From NVQY01 sp047639325 (lineage in GTDB: Bacteria > Pseudomonadota > Alphaproteobacteria > Rhodobacterales > Rhodobacteraceae), in contig JBLINN010000270.1 in assembly GCA_047639325.1 (NCBI GenBank), forward strand, positions 1 through 5,898: 5,898 bases of DNA, given 5' to 3'. The position numbers and the translations under genes are program-made. Below, one piece after another: positions 1 to 5,468 of this stretch (positions are counted from its first letter, which is position 1; every line of letters starts with the position of its first letter). The notes under the pieces were generated by a model that was given only the letters and a program-made list of their open reading frames with translations, had not been told where the DNA came from and ran no database searches.

Positions 1-1
1 C

Positions 2-73
2 CGATGCGTCAGAGAATGGGTTGCAGCACGAAACCAGTTCGCTATCTTATACCCCGAACGGTTCAATAAGTGA
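2..73 (+). other. Possible 3' end of a CDS entering from the left (unidentified)
   Basis: The plus-strand frame starting at base 2 is open from the window edge to a TGA at 71-73 and reads as 23 residues ending in ...FAILYPERFNK. The composition is protein-like, but another plus frame is also open to a TAA at 81-83, and a minus frame reads through part of the same stretch. Codon third positions do not separate these options. I do not recognise a family. It may equally be non-coding. Confidence 0.25.
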
Positions 74-236
74 CCCGTTTTAACCGCATGGGCCAATCCC
101 CATACACAGAGTTTCGGATACTCCCTGTTTGTCTTCAAAGTATTCTTGCTTCCAGCGCTGCTTTTGGGGGGATTTTTCGTGGTTGTCAGGTTTGTGGCCC
201 ATCGCCAATGGGAAAGGCCACAAGCCTGACAACTAC
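74..236. other. Intergenic stretch without an identifiable gene
   Basis: This stretch lies beyond the 3' end of the EF-hand gene. It holds a weak 5-bp hairpin (88-92 with 99-103) and the strong inverted repeat listed separately at 182-233. The plus-strand reading frame that begins at 129 runs antisense through the EF-hand gene and looks like its shadow. I see no other gene here. Confidence 0.5.
182..233. terminator. Long imperfect inverted repeat, likely terminator hairpin after the EF-hand gene
   Basis: The arms 182-199 and 216-233 are complementary over 18 positions with one exception, at base 191 against 224. In a plus-strand RNA that pair is a G-U wobble; in a minus-strand RNA it is a C-A mismatch. 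The loop is 16 bases, with a small inner CAT/ATG pairing. The arm nearest the EF-hand gene starts three bases past its TAA stop (237-239), which suits a 3'-end hairpin. Neither strand has a U-run after the stem, so intrinsic termination is not proven; RNA 3'-end protection is equally possible. Confidence 0.55.
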
Positions 237-683
237 TTAGCCGCCCTTGCGCCCGAAATCGTCGGTGGTCACAACGCCGTCACCGCTGCGGTCCATCATG
301 GTGAACCAATCTGTCGCCCTGGAAACGAACTCGTCCCGCGAGACCTGCCCATCACCGTTCACGTCGTTGAATTCGCGCATCATCGCCTTATCGACGCCCT
401 TCATCGCCCCCTTTTTGTGACCACCTGCATTGGTGTCCATGTCAGTCCGGCGGGTTTCGTCGAACAAGTCATATTCGCTGGCGTTCAACAGGCCGTTTTC
501 ATCGCTGTCGAACATGTAAAACAAGTCGCCGCGCTTTTCCTGAGCCTCGGCCAGAGTCACCTGACTGTCGCCATTCATATCCCAGTTTTCGATGAAATGT
601 GCGCCCGGTTGGCCTTGTTGGGCATAGGCCGAGGTGGCGATAAGCAGGGCAGCGGTGACAGACATAATTCCACGGATGGGCAT
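237..683 (-). CDS. Exported EF-hand calcium-binding protein
   Basis: A 148-residue protein predicted to be secreted or periplasmic and to bind calcium. The start at 681-683 is chosen because a GGAG ribosome site (plus-strand CTCC at 691-694) lies 7 bases upstream and because it places a classic signal peptide at the N-terminus: MPIRGIM, a hydrophobic stretch to about residue 18, then a likely signal peptidase I cut after AYA at residue 21. A longer in-frame reading up to 767 would add residues without signal character. Four canonical 12-residue EF-hand loops follow: 35-46 (DMNGDSQVTLAE), 59-70 (DSDENGLLNASE), 107-118 (DVNGDGQVSRDE) and 131-142 (DRSGDGVVTTDD). Acidic residues sit at loop positions 1 and 12, with mostly D/N/S at 3 and 5. 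The spacing suggests two pairs of hands joined by a Gly/Lys-rich linker around residues 84-98. No enzymatic domain is visible. The physiological role is unknown; calcium buffering or sensing outside the cytoplasm is inferred. Confidence 0.93.
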   Translation of the reverse strand: MPIRGIMSVTAALLIATSAYAQQGQPGAHFIENWDMNGDSQVTLAEAQEKRGDLFYMFDSDENGLLNASEYDLFDETRRTDMDTNAGGHKKGAMKGVDKAMMREFNDVNGDGQVSRDEFVSRATDWFTMMDRSGDGVVTTDDFGRKGG

Positions 684-695
684 AGCGGGACTCCA

Positions 696-715
696 ATACA
701 TTCCGGTTGATGTAT
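696..715. promoter_or_regulatory. Dyad in the 5' leader of the EF-hand gene
   Basis: ATACAT (696-701) and ATGTAT (710-715) form a 6-bp dyad with an 8-base spacer, immediately upstream of the GGAG ribosome site of the EF-hand gene. It could be an operator or a weak leader hairpin. The arms are AT-rich and short, so chance is a real alternative. Confidence 0.25.
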
Positions 716-753
716 GTGTGTAACGGATGGCCCTCCGGGTTCCGTCGCTACAC

Positions 754-775
754 CCTGACGCAGGCAACGGTCAGG
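754..775. other. Short hairpin overlapping the stop codon of the CMD gene
   Basis: CCTGAC (754-759) pairs with GTCAGG (770-775) across a 10-base loop. The stop codon at 771-773 is part of the stem. There is no U-tract, so this is at most a weak attenuator or RNA-stabilising element between the CMD and EF-hand genes. Confidence 0.25.
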
Positions 776-1109
776 CTGACAATTCGTCGAAACAGGTCAG
801 TGCTTTGGCGGCGTACATCAAGGACGGCCCGCCGCCCATCTGGATGCACATGCCCAGAACATCCGCGACTTCTTCGCGGCTGGCGCCAACCTTGATAAGC
901 GCCTCGATATGCAGGCCGATACAGGGCTCGCAGTGGTCGGCCACGGAAATGCCAAGAGCGACAAATTCCTTGGTGTTGGCATCCAGCACACCGCCTTCTT
1001 TGGCGGCCTTGCCCAATTCGTTAAAGGCGCGGGTGGTGTCGGGGATGGTGCGGTTCAATCCGCGCAGATCCATGCGGATCGCGCTCAGCTTGTCTGACCA
1101 GTTCATCAT
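771..1109 (-). CDS. Carboxymuconolactone decarboxylase family protein (AhpD-like, CxxC)
   Basis: A 112-residue single-domain alpha-helical protein of the CMD/AhpD superfamily. Members act as thiol-based alkylhydroperoxidases or disulfide reductases, or as gamma-carboxymuconolactone decarboxylases. The CxxC makes a redox role more likely here, in the cytoplasm since no signal peptide is seen. The diagnostic pattern is present with exact spacing: Glu48, Cys60-Glu-Pro-Cys63 and His67, matching Glu118, Cys130, Cys133 and His137 of Mycobacterium tuberculosis AhpD. The residue matching AhpD His132 is Pro62, so the AhpD proton relay is not complete and true AhpD activity is doubtful. Two adjacent ATG codons begin the frame. 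An AGAGG ribosome site ends 3 bases before the first (1107-1109) and 6 before the second (1104-1106), so the second may be the real start. The gene lies between the EF-hand gene (87 bases downstream) and the DUF938 gene (upstream), all on the same strand. The specific substrate cannot be told from sequence. Confidence 0.93.
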   Translation of the reverse strand: MMNWSDKLSAIRMDLRGLNRTIPDTTRAFNELGKAAKEGGVLDANTKEFVALGISVADHCEPCIGLHIEALIKVGASREEVADVLGMCIQMGGGPSLMYAAKALTCFDELSA

Positions 1110-1123
1110 AGACCTCTTGTTGG

Positions 1124-1139
1124 TGTGATTGATGTCACG
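1124..1139. promoter_or_regulatory. CRP/FNR-type dyad upstream of the CMD gene
   Basis: TGTGA-N6-TCACG (1124-1139) matches the TGTGA-N6-TCACA dyad bound by CRP-family regulators in 9 of 10 arm bases. It sits only 15-20 bases upstream of the start codons of the CMD-family gene, next to its ribosome site. If functional, it would therefore more likely act as a repressor site than as an activator site. A single short dyad can occur by chance. Confidence 0.3.
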
Positions 1140-1173
1140 GGTCTTGTGGACGTGGCGGGGTACCGGGTTCCTT

Positions 1174-1213
1174 GATCTTGATCAGAAAGCTGGGATCTTG
1201 ATCAGAAAGCTGG
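1174..1213. repeat. Perfect 20-bp tandem duplication at the 3' end of the DUF938 gene
   Basis: The 20-base unit at 1174-1193 (GATCTTGATCAGAAAGCTGG) is repeated without a mismatch at 1194-1213. On the minus strand the copy nearest the gene carries its last codons and its TGA stop (1202-1204). The second copy lies entirely in the 3' untranslated region, so the protein is not changed. It looks like a recent slipped-strand duplication. The unit contains two GATC sites. Confidence 0.95.
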
Positions 1214-1858
1214 TTTTTGTGCGATCAGCGCCAGATTATTTGCGGGCATCTCGATCACGTCGACCATGTCCAATCCGCCGCCCTGCAACAGATCCATCGT
1301 GTCGAAATCGTCCTTATAGCCGATCTCGGGGTCATGGATGATCAGGCTGGCGTGAAACCGGGCGTCGCCATCGCTGGTCAGCTCGCCGCCGCGCATGAAC
1401 GGCCCGTAAATCACGAACGTCCCACCGGGAGCCAAGGCTATCGCCGCCTCGGCAATCAGCACTTGTGCCTCGCGGCCGCTGATCAGGTGGAGAAGGTTCG
1501 ACAGCAGGATCAAGGCCTGCCCGCCGTGTCGTGCGCCCCATCCCGGCGTTGCGGCGTTCAGGTTCAGGGCGGCGGCGATATTGCCAAGCCCTGCGGCGGC
1601 GACATAGCTGTCAATGCTGGCGCGCCGGTCGCTGTCAATTTCCGTGGGCTGCCACTGCAACCCGGGGAAATGCGCGGCATAGGCGATGACGTGCTGCCCG
1701 GTGCCGCTGGCCAATTCCAGCGCTGTGCCGGTAGCGGGCGCGATCCGTTCCAGAAGGTCACAGATAGGGCCGACATTGCGGGCCGCCGATGGCGCGACAA
1801 GCTTTGCGTCCTCGCCATTGTGGGCGATACTGGCCGTTTCGGGAAGGGGACGAGACAT
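1202..1858 (-). CDS. DUF938 family (METTL26/UPF0585-type) SAM-dependent methyltransferase-like protein
   Basis: A 218-residue cytoplasmic protein with the family's usual length of about 200-220 residues. The N-terminal APSAARNVGPI segment (22-32) matches the conserved 'RN..PI' start of the family. It is followed by SAM-binding motif I, LELASGTGQH (47-56), and the hallmark FPGLQWQPTE (64-73), which holds the acidic residue expected to contact SAM. SNLLHLI (120-126), the LAPGGTFVIYGPF strand and turn (142-154) and a C-terminal NNLALIAQK (207-215) complete the DUF938 pattern. Substrate and reaction are not known for this family, so only a class I Rossmann methyltransferase fold is claimed. The start at 1856-1858 has a weak AGGG upstream, about 8 bases away. 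The gene diverges from the DUF3302-like gene across a 209-base region. A 20-bp tandem duplication covers its stop codon. Confidence 0.93.
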   Translation of the reverse strand: MSRPLPETASIAHNGEDAKLVAPSAARNVGPICDLLERIAPATGTALELASGTGQHVIAYAAHFPGLQWQPTEIDSDRRASIDSYVAAAGLGNIAAALNLNAATPGWGARHGGQALILLSNLLHLISGREAQVLIAEAAIALAPGGTFVIYGPFMRGGELTSDGDARFHASLIIHDPEIGYKDDFDTMDLLQGGGLDMVDVIEMPANNLALIAQKPAF

Positions 1859-1920
1859 TGAAACACCCTTGCATATCTTGCTGGCGGACCCGGCGGGCCC
1901 TTTGACAGCCGCCCCAAACC

Positions 1921-1930
1921 TGACATGTCA
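1921..1930. promoter_or_regulatory. Perfect 10-bp palindrome in the divergent intergenic region
   Basis: TGACATGTCA is a perfect palindrome located between the divergent DUF938 and DUF3302-like genes, 63 bases from the former's start and about 55 bases upstream of the promoter proposed for the latter. It could be a regulator site for either gene. The flanking bases do not extend the symmetry, which keeps confidence low. Confidence 0.3.
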
Positions 1931-1982
1931 CGACCCGGCTGAAAAGGCCGAAACCGCCCCAGAAACGCGCCAGACAATTCGG

Positions 1983-2011
1983 TTGTCAGTCCTGGGTGCC
2001 TGGCTCATACT
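1983..2011 (+). promoter_or_regulatory. Candidate sigma-70 promoter for the DUF3302-like/HlyD operon
   Basis: TTGTCA (1983-1988, five of six matches to TTGACA) is followed after exactly 17 bases by CATACT (2006-2011, four of six matches to TATAAT). Transcription would begin near 2018, giving a leader of about 50 bases before the proposed ATG at 2068. The spacing and position are right, but no other evidence supports it. Confidence 0.4.
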
Positions 2012-2067
2012 GCGGGTCAAAGCAACAGACCAGCTGCAAAGGTATCTTCAATTTGGCCCAAGTTGAA

Positions 2068-2499
2068 ATGCATCCGATGGCGCCCGAACACCTTCCAAGC
2101 TTTATCGCGGCGGCCGATGGCAGCGATTTTCTGTTCAACGTTATGGCAGTGTTCACGATTGGATTGATCCTGCTGATTGGTGTGTTCTACCTGACGCTTC
2201 ATTCCATGCCGGAACGTATGGCGCATGACAGCAATCATTCGCAGTTACAGGTCGTGGGTATCCTTGCCTTGCTGGCATTATTTACCCACAACAGCGCGTT
2301 CTGGATCATCGCCATTCTGGTTGCGGCCTTCCGGATGCCGGACTTTATGTCCCCGATAACGTCGATCGCAAAATCGCTGTCGGTGATAGCAAAGCAAGAC
2401 AAGTCGGCGGATGTTTTGCCCGGCCCAGACCCCGACCCATCCGACGAACCGCCGGGCAAGCCGACGCCGACCGAACCTGTAGCTGAAGGCGCGCATTAA
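2068..2499 (+). CDS. Small two-helix inner-membrane protein, DUF3302/YiaW-like partner of HlyD
   Basis: A 143-residue inner-membrane protein. Two hydrophobic helices are visible at about residues 21-43 and 61-88. They are joined by HSMPERMAHDSNHSQ (45-59) and followed by the LFTHNSAFWI and AFRMPDF segments (71-93). This order (H..P...A...NH, then LFT, W, and R-P at the end of helix 2) resembles Escherichia coli YiaW and YibI, which also sit beside HlyD-type genes. The match is from memory and is moderate. A proline-rich, acidic tail (residues 117-138) is probably cytoplasmic and disordered. The start is uncertain: ATG at 2068 has no clear ribosome site, ATG at 2077 is also possible, and a TTG at 2053 has AAAGG 10 bases upstream. 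The TAA stop is 2 bases before the HlyD ATG, so the two are almost certainly co-transcribed. It may help assemble or anchor the adaptor; its function is unknown. Confidence 0.75.
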   Translation: MHPMAPEHLPSFIAAADGSDFLFNVMAVFTIGLILLIGVFYLTLHSMPERMAHDSNHSQLQVVGILALLALFTHNSAFWIIAILVAAFRMPDFMSPITSIAKSLSVIAKQDKSADVLPGPDPDPSDEPPGKPTPTEPVAEGAH

Positions 2500-2501
2500 C
2501 C

Positions 2502-3737
2502 ATGCTGGAAACTCTGATCTGCGCCGTCTTCACGCTGTTGCCTGATTACCTGTTCCGCCGCTATGTGCAAGGCAAGCGAATTGGTCACGAAATCACATTC
2601 TTTTCCATGTGGTACGAATTGCGCTGGGGGCTTGTGACCTGTTTTATGGCCACCACCACGGTCATCACGCTGCTGTTTTATTTTCACCCCTCAACCAGCG
2701 CGGTGTCTTCGTATTTCCGCACTGTCACCATTCTGCCCGAGGCCGGTGGCCGTGTGGCCGAGGTGTTTGTGGAAAACAACAAGACCGTCCAAGTGGGTGA
2801 TCCGATTTTCCGCCTGGACGCGTCCAGCCAAGAAGCCGCCGTTGAAACCGCCAAAAGAAAAGTGAAGGAAATCGCCGCATCGATTGAAATCTCGGGTTCG
2901 CAAATTGATGCGGCTGAGGCAACGGTCGCGCAGGCCCAGGCGGCTTATGACCTCGTCGAAGCGGATTATCTGCGCCAAAAGGAATTGCTCGACAAAGGGT
3001 CACCTGCGGCGAATCCGGCCGAAGTGGAACGCCAGGCAAATCGCCTGCAGGAACGCGAGGGTCAAGTTGAAGCCGCACAAGCCAATCTGGAATCCGTCCG
3101 GGAAAACATCGAAATTCTGCTGCCCGCGCAAAAGGCCAGCGCCACCGCCGCGCTGGAACAGGCCAAGGCCGAGCTGGAAAAGACTTTGGTTGTTGCGGGG
3201 GTTACGGGCCGTGTGGAACAGTTCAACCTGCAAGTCGGCGATTTTGTCAGCCCGGTTTTGCGCCCTGCCGGCATTCTGGTGCCGTCCGATTCAGGCCGCA
3301 CCCGGTTTCAGGCTGGGTTCAATCAGCTTGCCGCGGGCGTCATTCGCCCCGGCATGGTGGCCGAGATCGGCTGTATGGCGAAACCGTTCACGATTATCCC
3401 CATGGTGGTTGTCGGCACACAGGATGTGATCCCGTCGGGCCAGTTCCGCCCCAGCGACCTGTTGCTTGACCCCAAGAACAGCCCCGAACCGGGGTCGATC
3501 ATTGCCTATCTTGAACCGCTTTACCCCGGCGGCACCGATCATTTGCCACCGGGCAGTAATTGTATCGCCAACGCTTATACCAGCAACCACGACCGGCTGG
3601 AGAACGAAGAGATGGGCACCGGCAAGCGGGTGCTGTTCCACGTGATCGACACCATTGGCATCGTCCACGCCGCCGGTCTGCGCCTGCGGATGCTGTTGTT
3701 GCCGGTTACCAATCTGGTGTTCTCGGGCGGGCATTAG
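2502..3737 (+). CDS. HlyD/EmrA-type membrane-fusion (periplasmic adaptor) protein, YiaV/YibH-like
   Basis: A 411-residue inner-membrane-anchored periplasmic adaptor, which in this family links an inner-membrane transporter to an outer-membrane channel. The N-terminus (1-40) is mainly amphipathic and basic (FRRYVQGKR at 18-26), followed by a membrane helix at about 42-61 ending in FYFHP. The first half of the lipoyl/biotinyl-like domain is at 74-106 (ILPEAGGRVAEVFVENN...GDPIFRLD). A long Ala/Gln/Glu-rich coiled-coil hairpin follows at about 107-228, with the turn near the NPAE at 171-174. The second lipoyl half is at 229-250 (VVAGVTGRVEQFNLQVGDFV), and a beta-barrel region runs from about 255 to 310. 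The tail to 411 contains a moderately hydrophobic stretch at 380-407. Length and order fit the EmrA/AaeA/YibH branch. The ATG follows the stop of the DUF3302-like gene by 2 bases. No MFS, ABC or outer-membrane partner lies in the window on this strand, so the cargo is unknown. Confidence 0.95.
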   Translation: MLETLICAVFTLLPDYLFRRYVQGKRIGHEITFFSMWYELRWGLVTCFMATTTVITLLFYFHPSTSAVSSYFRTVTILPEAGGRVAEVFVENNKTVQVGDPIFRLDASSQEAAVETAKRKVKEIAASIEISGSQIDAAEATVAQAQAAYDLVEADYLRQKELLDKGSPAANPAEVERQANRLQEREGQVEAAQANLESVRENIEILLPAQKASATAALEQAKAELEKTLVVAGVTGRVEQFNLQVGDFVSPVLRPAGILVPSDSGRTRFQAGFNQLAAGVIRPGMVAEIGCMAKPFTIIPMVVVGTQDVIPSGQFRPSDLLLDPKNSPEPGSIIAYLEPLYPGGTDHLPPGSNCIANAYTSNHDRLENEEMGTGKRVLFHVIDTIGIVHAAGLRLRMLLLPVTNLVFSGGH

Positions 3738-3758
3738 GGCCGGGATTAACGGGCCCTA
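3735..3758. terminator. Hairpin formed by the two convergent stop codons
   Basis: TAGGGCC (3735-3741), which begins with the HlyD stop codon, is complementary to GGCCCTA (3752-3758), within the last codons of the MATE gene; the loop is 10 bases and includes the MATE stop (3746-3748). The 7-bp GC-rich stem would form in transcripts from either side, as for a shared bidirectional terminator. Neither side has a U-tract, so it may be weak. Confidence 0.4.
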
Positions 3759-4919
3759 AGCCGCATCAATACCGCCACCGCCACCGTCAGCGCCAGAACC
3801 AAAAGTTCGGCGATGACACCGGCAGACCAGATACCCGGCTCTCCGATCAGATAGGGCAGGGCAAGGGTTAGCGGGATCGCAAAGACAAAGGTGCGCGAAA
3901 GGTTTAGCACCGCCGCCCGCATCGCCTCGCCAATGGCCTGAAAATAGGTGGCGACCATCATCAGCGGGCCAAACAGGAACAGTGTCAGCGTGCCAATTGG
4001 CAGGATGCGCGCCAGCTCGCGTTGCATCATCACATCATCGACAAAGACGCTGCCAATCGTCGGCGCCGACAGATGAAAGATCAGCTGCATCCCGACGCAA
4101 TACCCAAAGGCAACCACCAAGGTGATGCGTGTCGCGGCGCGGGTGCGGTCCCTGCGGCGTGCGCCAAAATTATTGTCAACAATGGTCTGAAACGCCATAC
4201 TCATCCCCAGCAGCGGCAGAAACATGAAGGTCATCAGCCGGGTCGTAATGCCAAACGCGCCGCTGATTGCCTCAAACCGGTCTCGGGCCCAGATTTGTAG
4301 GCTGATCTGGGTGATACCCGTCGACAGCGAAAGGCCAATATACCCCAGACTGGACGGCGCCCCAGTGCCAGCAAGTCACGACAATAGGCGGGGGCGGGCA
4401 TTGGTGATGGCCAGTTGAGTCCGGCGCTGTGATTGGCGCGATAGGCCAGCAGGGCGGCGATGGCACAGACCTGCGCCAGCACCGTGCCCCAGGCCGACCC
4501 TTCGACGACCCAGCCGATTTGCACCAAAAACAGCCAGCCAAAGGCGATGTTCAGTAAGGCCGACAACAAGGTGATCGCCGCCATCGCAGGCAGCAACCCT
4601 TCGGCGCGCAACGCATCCAGTTTGATGCCAAGGAAAAACGCCAGCAACGCGGTGTAAATCAGGATCGACAAATAGGCATGCCCCATGTCCGCCAACTCCT
4701 GCGCGCCATTGGCGATCCACAGCGCCAGCGATGACCCGAACGTCGCAAACCCGGCCATCAAGGTCAGGCAGACCAGCAGCGAAAATTGCAGCGCGCTGGA
4801 AAAACCCTTTGCGCCTCGTCGTGGTCGTCAGCCCCCAATGTGCGGGCATAGATCGATGAAAACCCGGCAGAAACCAGCGTCGAGAGGGCGACCAGCAGCA
4901 TGTAAAGTGGCAATATCAT
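3746..4919 (-). pseudogene. MATE family multidrug/Na+ exporter, truncated and twice frameshifted
   Basis: Joined across frames, the minus strand encodes about 390 residues of a MATE-family efflux transporter; intact members have about 440-460. The first visible segment, ILPLYMLLVALSTLVSAGFS then SIYARTLGADDHDEAQRVF, corresponds to transmembrane helix 2 and the loop after it, so the N-terminal ~50-60 residues are missing. Frameshift 1 lies at 4800-4804: after ...EAQRVF the reading must move to the frame ...SSALQFSLLVCLTLMAGF, as if one A was lost from a plus-strand run of five. Frameshift 2 lies at 4360-4363: after ...CRDLLALG the reading must move to APSSLGYIGLSLS, as if one C was lost from a run of four. 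The remainder continues with LPLLGMSMAFQTIVDNNFGA, typical of the second MATE half, and ends in a basic tail (MRLRAR). It converges on the HlyD gene 8 bases away. No start or ribosome site remains. Either frameshift alone could be a sequencing error, but the 5' truncation is structural. Confidence 0.9.
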
Positions 4920-5467
4920 GTCACAGATGCCGCCGTGCACGACAGCCAAATGGTGGATGAATTACCGACGCGGGGCAACACCGGCTCCGATGTCTGGGCG
5001 GATGCCGCCTATCGGTCAGTTGAGATCGAGACGACGCTGAAGGCCAGGAAGCTGACCAGCCACACCCACCGCAAGGGTAAACGGGGCAAACCGCTGACCG
5101 AGCAGGCGCAAAAGAGCAACCGAACCAAATCCACCCTGCGCGTTCGGGTCGAGCATATCTTTGGTGCGCAGGTCAACGACATGGGAGGCACCCTCGTGCG
5201 GACCAACGGCTTGGCGCGCGCCAGGGCCAAGATCGGGATAAAGAACCTCGCCTACAACATGCGCCGTCTTGGGCAACTGGCACGTCTCAAACCGTACCCG
5301 GTATGAAATAAGGGCAACCAGAACTGCGGATCAGGCCGCGAAGCGCCGCGAAAGGCTACGCGACAGACACAAAATCACCCAACAGCCCGCTAGTCAGCGG
5401 TCCCCCACAAAATTCAAACCGGTCGCACCGAGGTGCGGCGCTGAAAACTCAATAAATCGAGGTGCCC
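4917..5467 (+). mobile_element. IS5-family insertion sequence remnant (left half lost)
   Basis: The 3' half of an IS5-family element: the transposase C-terminal region plus about 160 bases of non-coding right end. The left end and the 5' part of the transposase are absent; sequence left of about 4917-4920 codes for the MATE protein on the other strand. The right boundary is a proposal: TCGAGGTGCCC (5457-5467) looks like a terminal repeat, and the next bases are the stop region of a gene of different base composition. The non-coding right end holds two short hairpins, CCGCT/AGCGG (5387-5391 with 5396-5400) and CGCAC/GTGCG (5424-5428 with 5433-5437). Without the left end the terminal repeat cannot be checked. 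The element should be immobile. Confidence 0.75.
4920..5306 (+). pseudogene. IS5-family transposase, C-terminal fragment (5'-truncated)
   Basis: About 128 residues of the DDE transposase of an IS5-family element. The recognisable sequence starts at VTDAAVHDSQ (from 4920) and continues through VWADAAYRS, KGKRGKPLTE, RVRVEHIFG, DMGGTLVRT and KNLAYNMRR. The second catalytic Asp is in VWAD (codon 5001-5003) and the catalytic Glu in RVEH (codon 5151-5153). The first catalytic Asp and the N-terminal DNA-binding region are missing, so it cannot be an active transposase. A GTG at 4935 could formally start a 123-residue product, but there is no reason to think it is expressed. Stop TGA is at 5304-5306. 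The full protein would be roughly twice this length. It is fused at its 5' end to the truncated MATE gene on the opposite strand. Confidence 0.93.
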
Positions 5468-5468
5468 T
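5307..5468. other. Non-coding right end of the IS remnant
   Basis: There is no gene between the transposase stop and the methyltransferase stop. This stretch contains the short hairpins and proposed terminal sequence described with the IS remnant. Confidence 0.6.

Noticed and set aside
129..710. A 193-codon plus-strand open frame across the EF-hand gene
   Set aside because: The opposite strand has a signal peptide and four exact EF-hand loops. The antisense product has no recognisable features.
684..767. Longer N-terminus for the EF-hand protein (start at 767)
   Set aside because: The extension lacks signal-peptide character and would bury the signal sequence. The GGAG at 691-694 supports the start at 683.
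1217..1861. A 214-codon plus-strand open frame antisense to the whole DUF938 gene
   Set aside because: It mirrors the DUF938 gene, shows no recognisable motif, and has no ribosome site. High GC removes stops from antisense frames. The minus strand has clear family motifs.
3291..3734. A 147-codon minus-strand open frame inside the HlyD gene
   Set aside because: It is antisense to a well-supported adaptor gene and has no motif or start context.
4022..4300. A 92-codon plus-strand open frame inside the MATE pseudogene
   Set aside because: The reverse strand carries continuous MATE sequence through this interval, so this is a shadow.
4234..4949. Programmed frameshifting as the explanation for the MATE frame changes
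   Set aside because: Two shifts at ordinary short homopolymers, with no slippery heptamer or downstream structure noted, in a gene that has also lost its 5' end. Decay or sequencing error is simpler.
5424..5437. CGCAC/GTGCG hairpin as an attachment site or regulatory element
   Set aside because: A short 5-bp stem within the non-coding end of the IS remnant, more likely part of the element's end structure.
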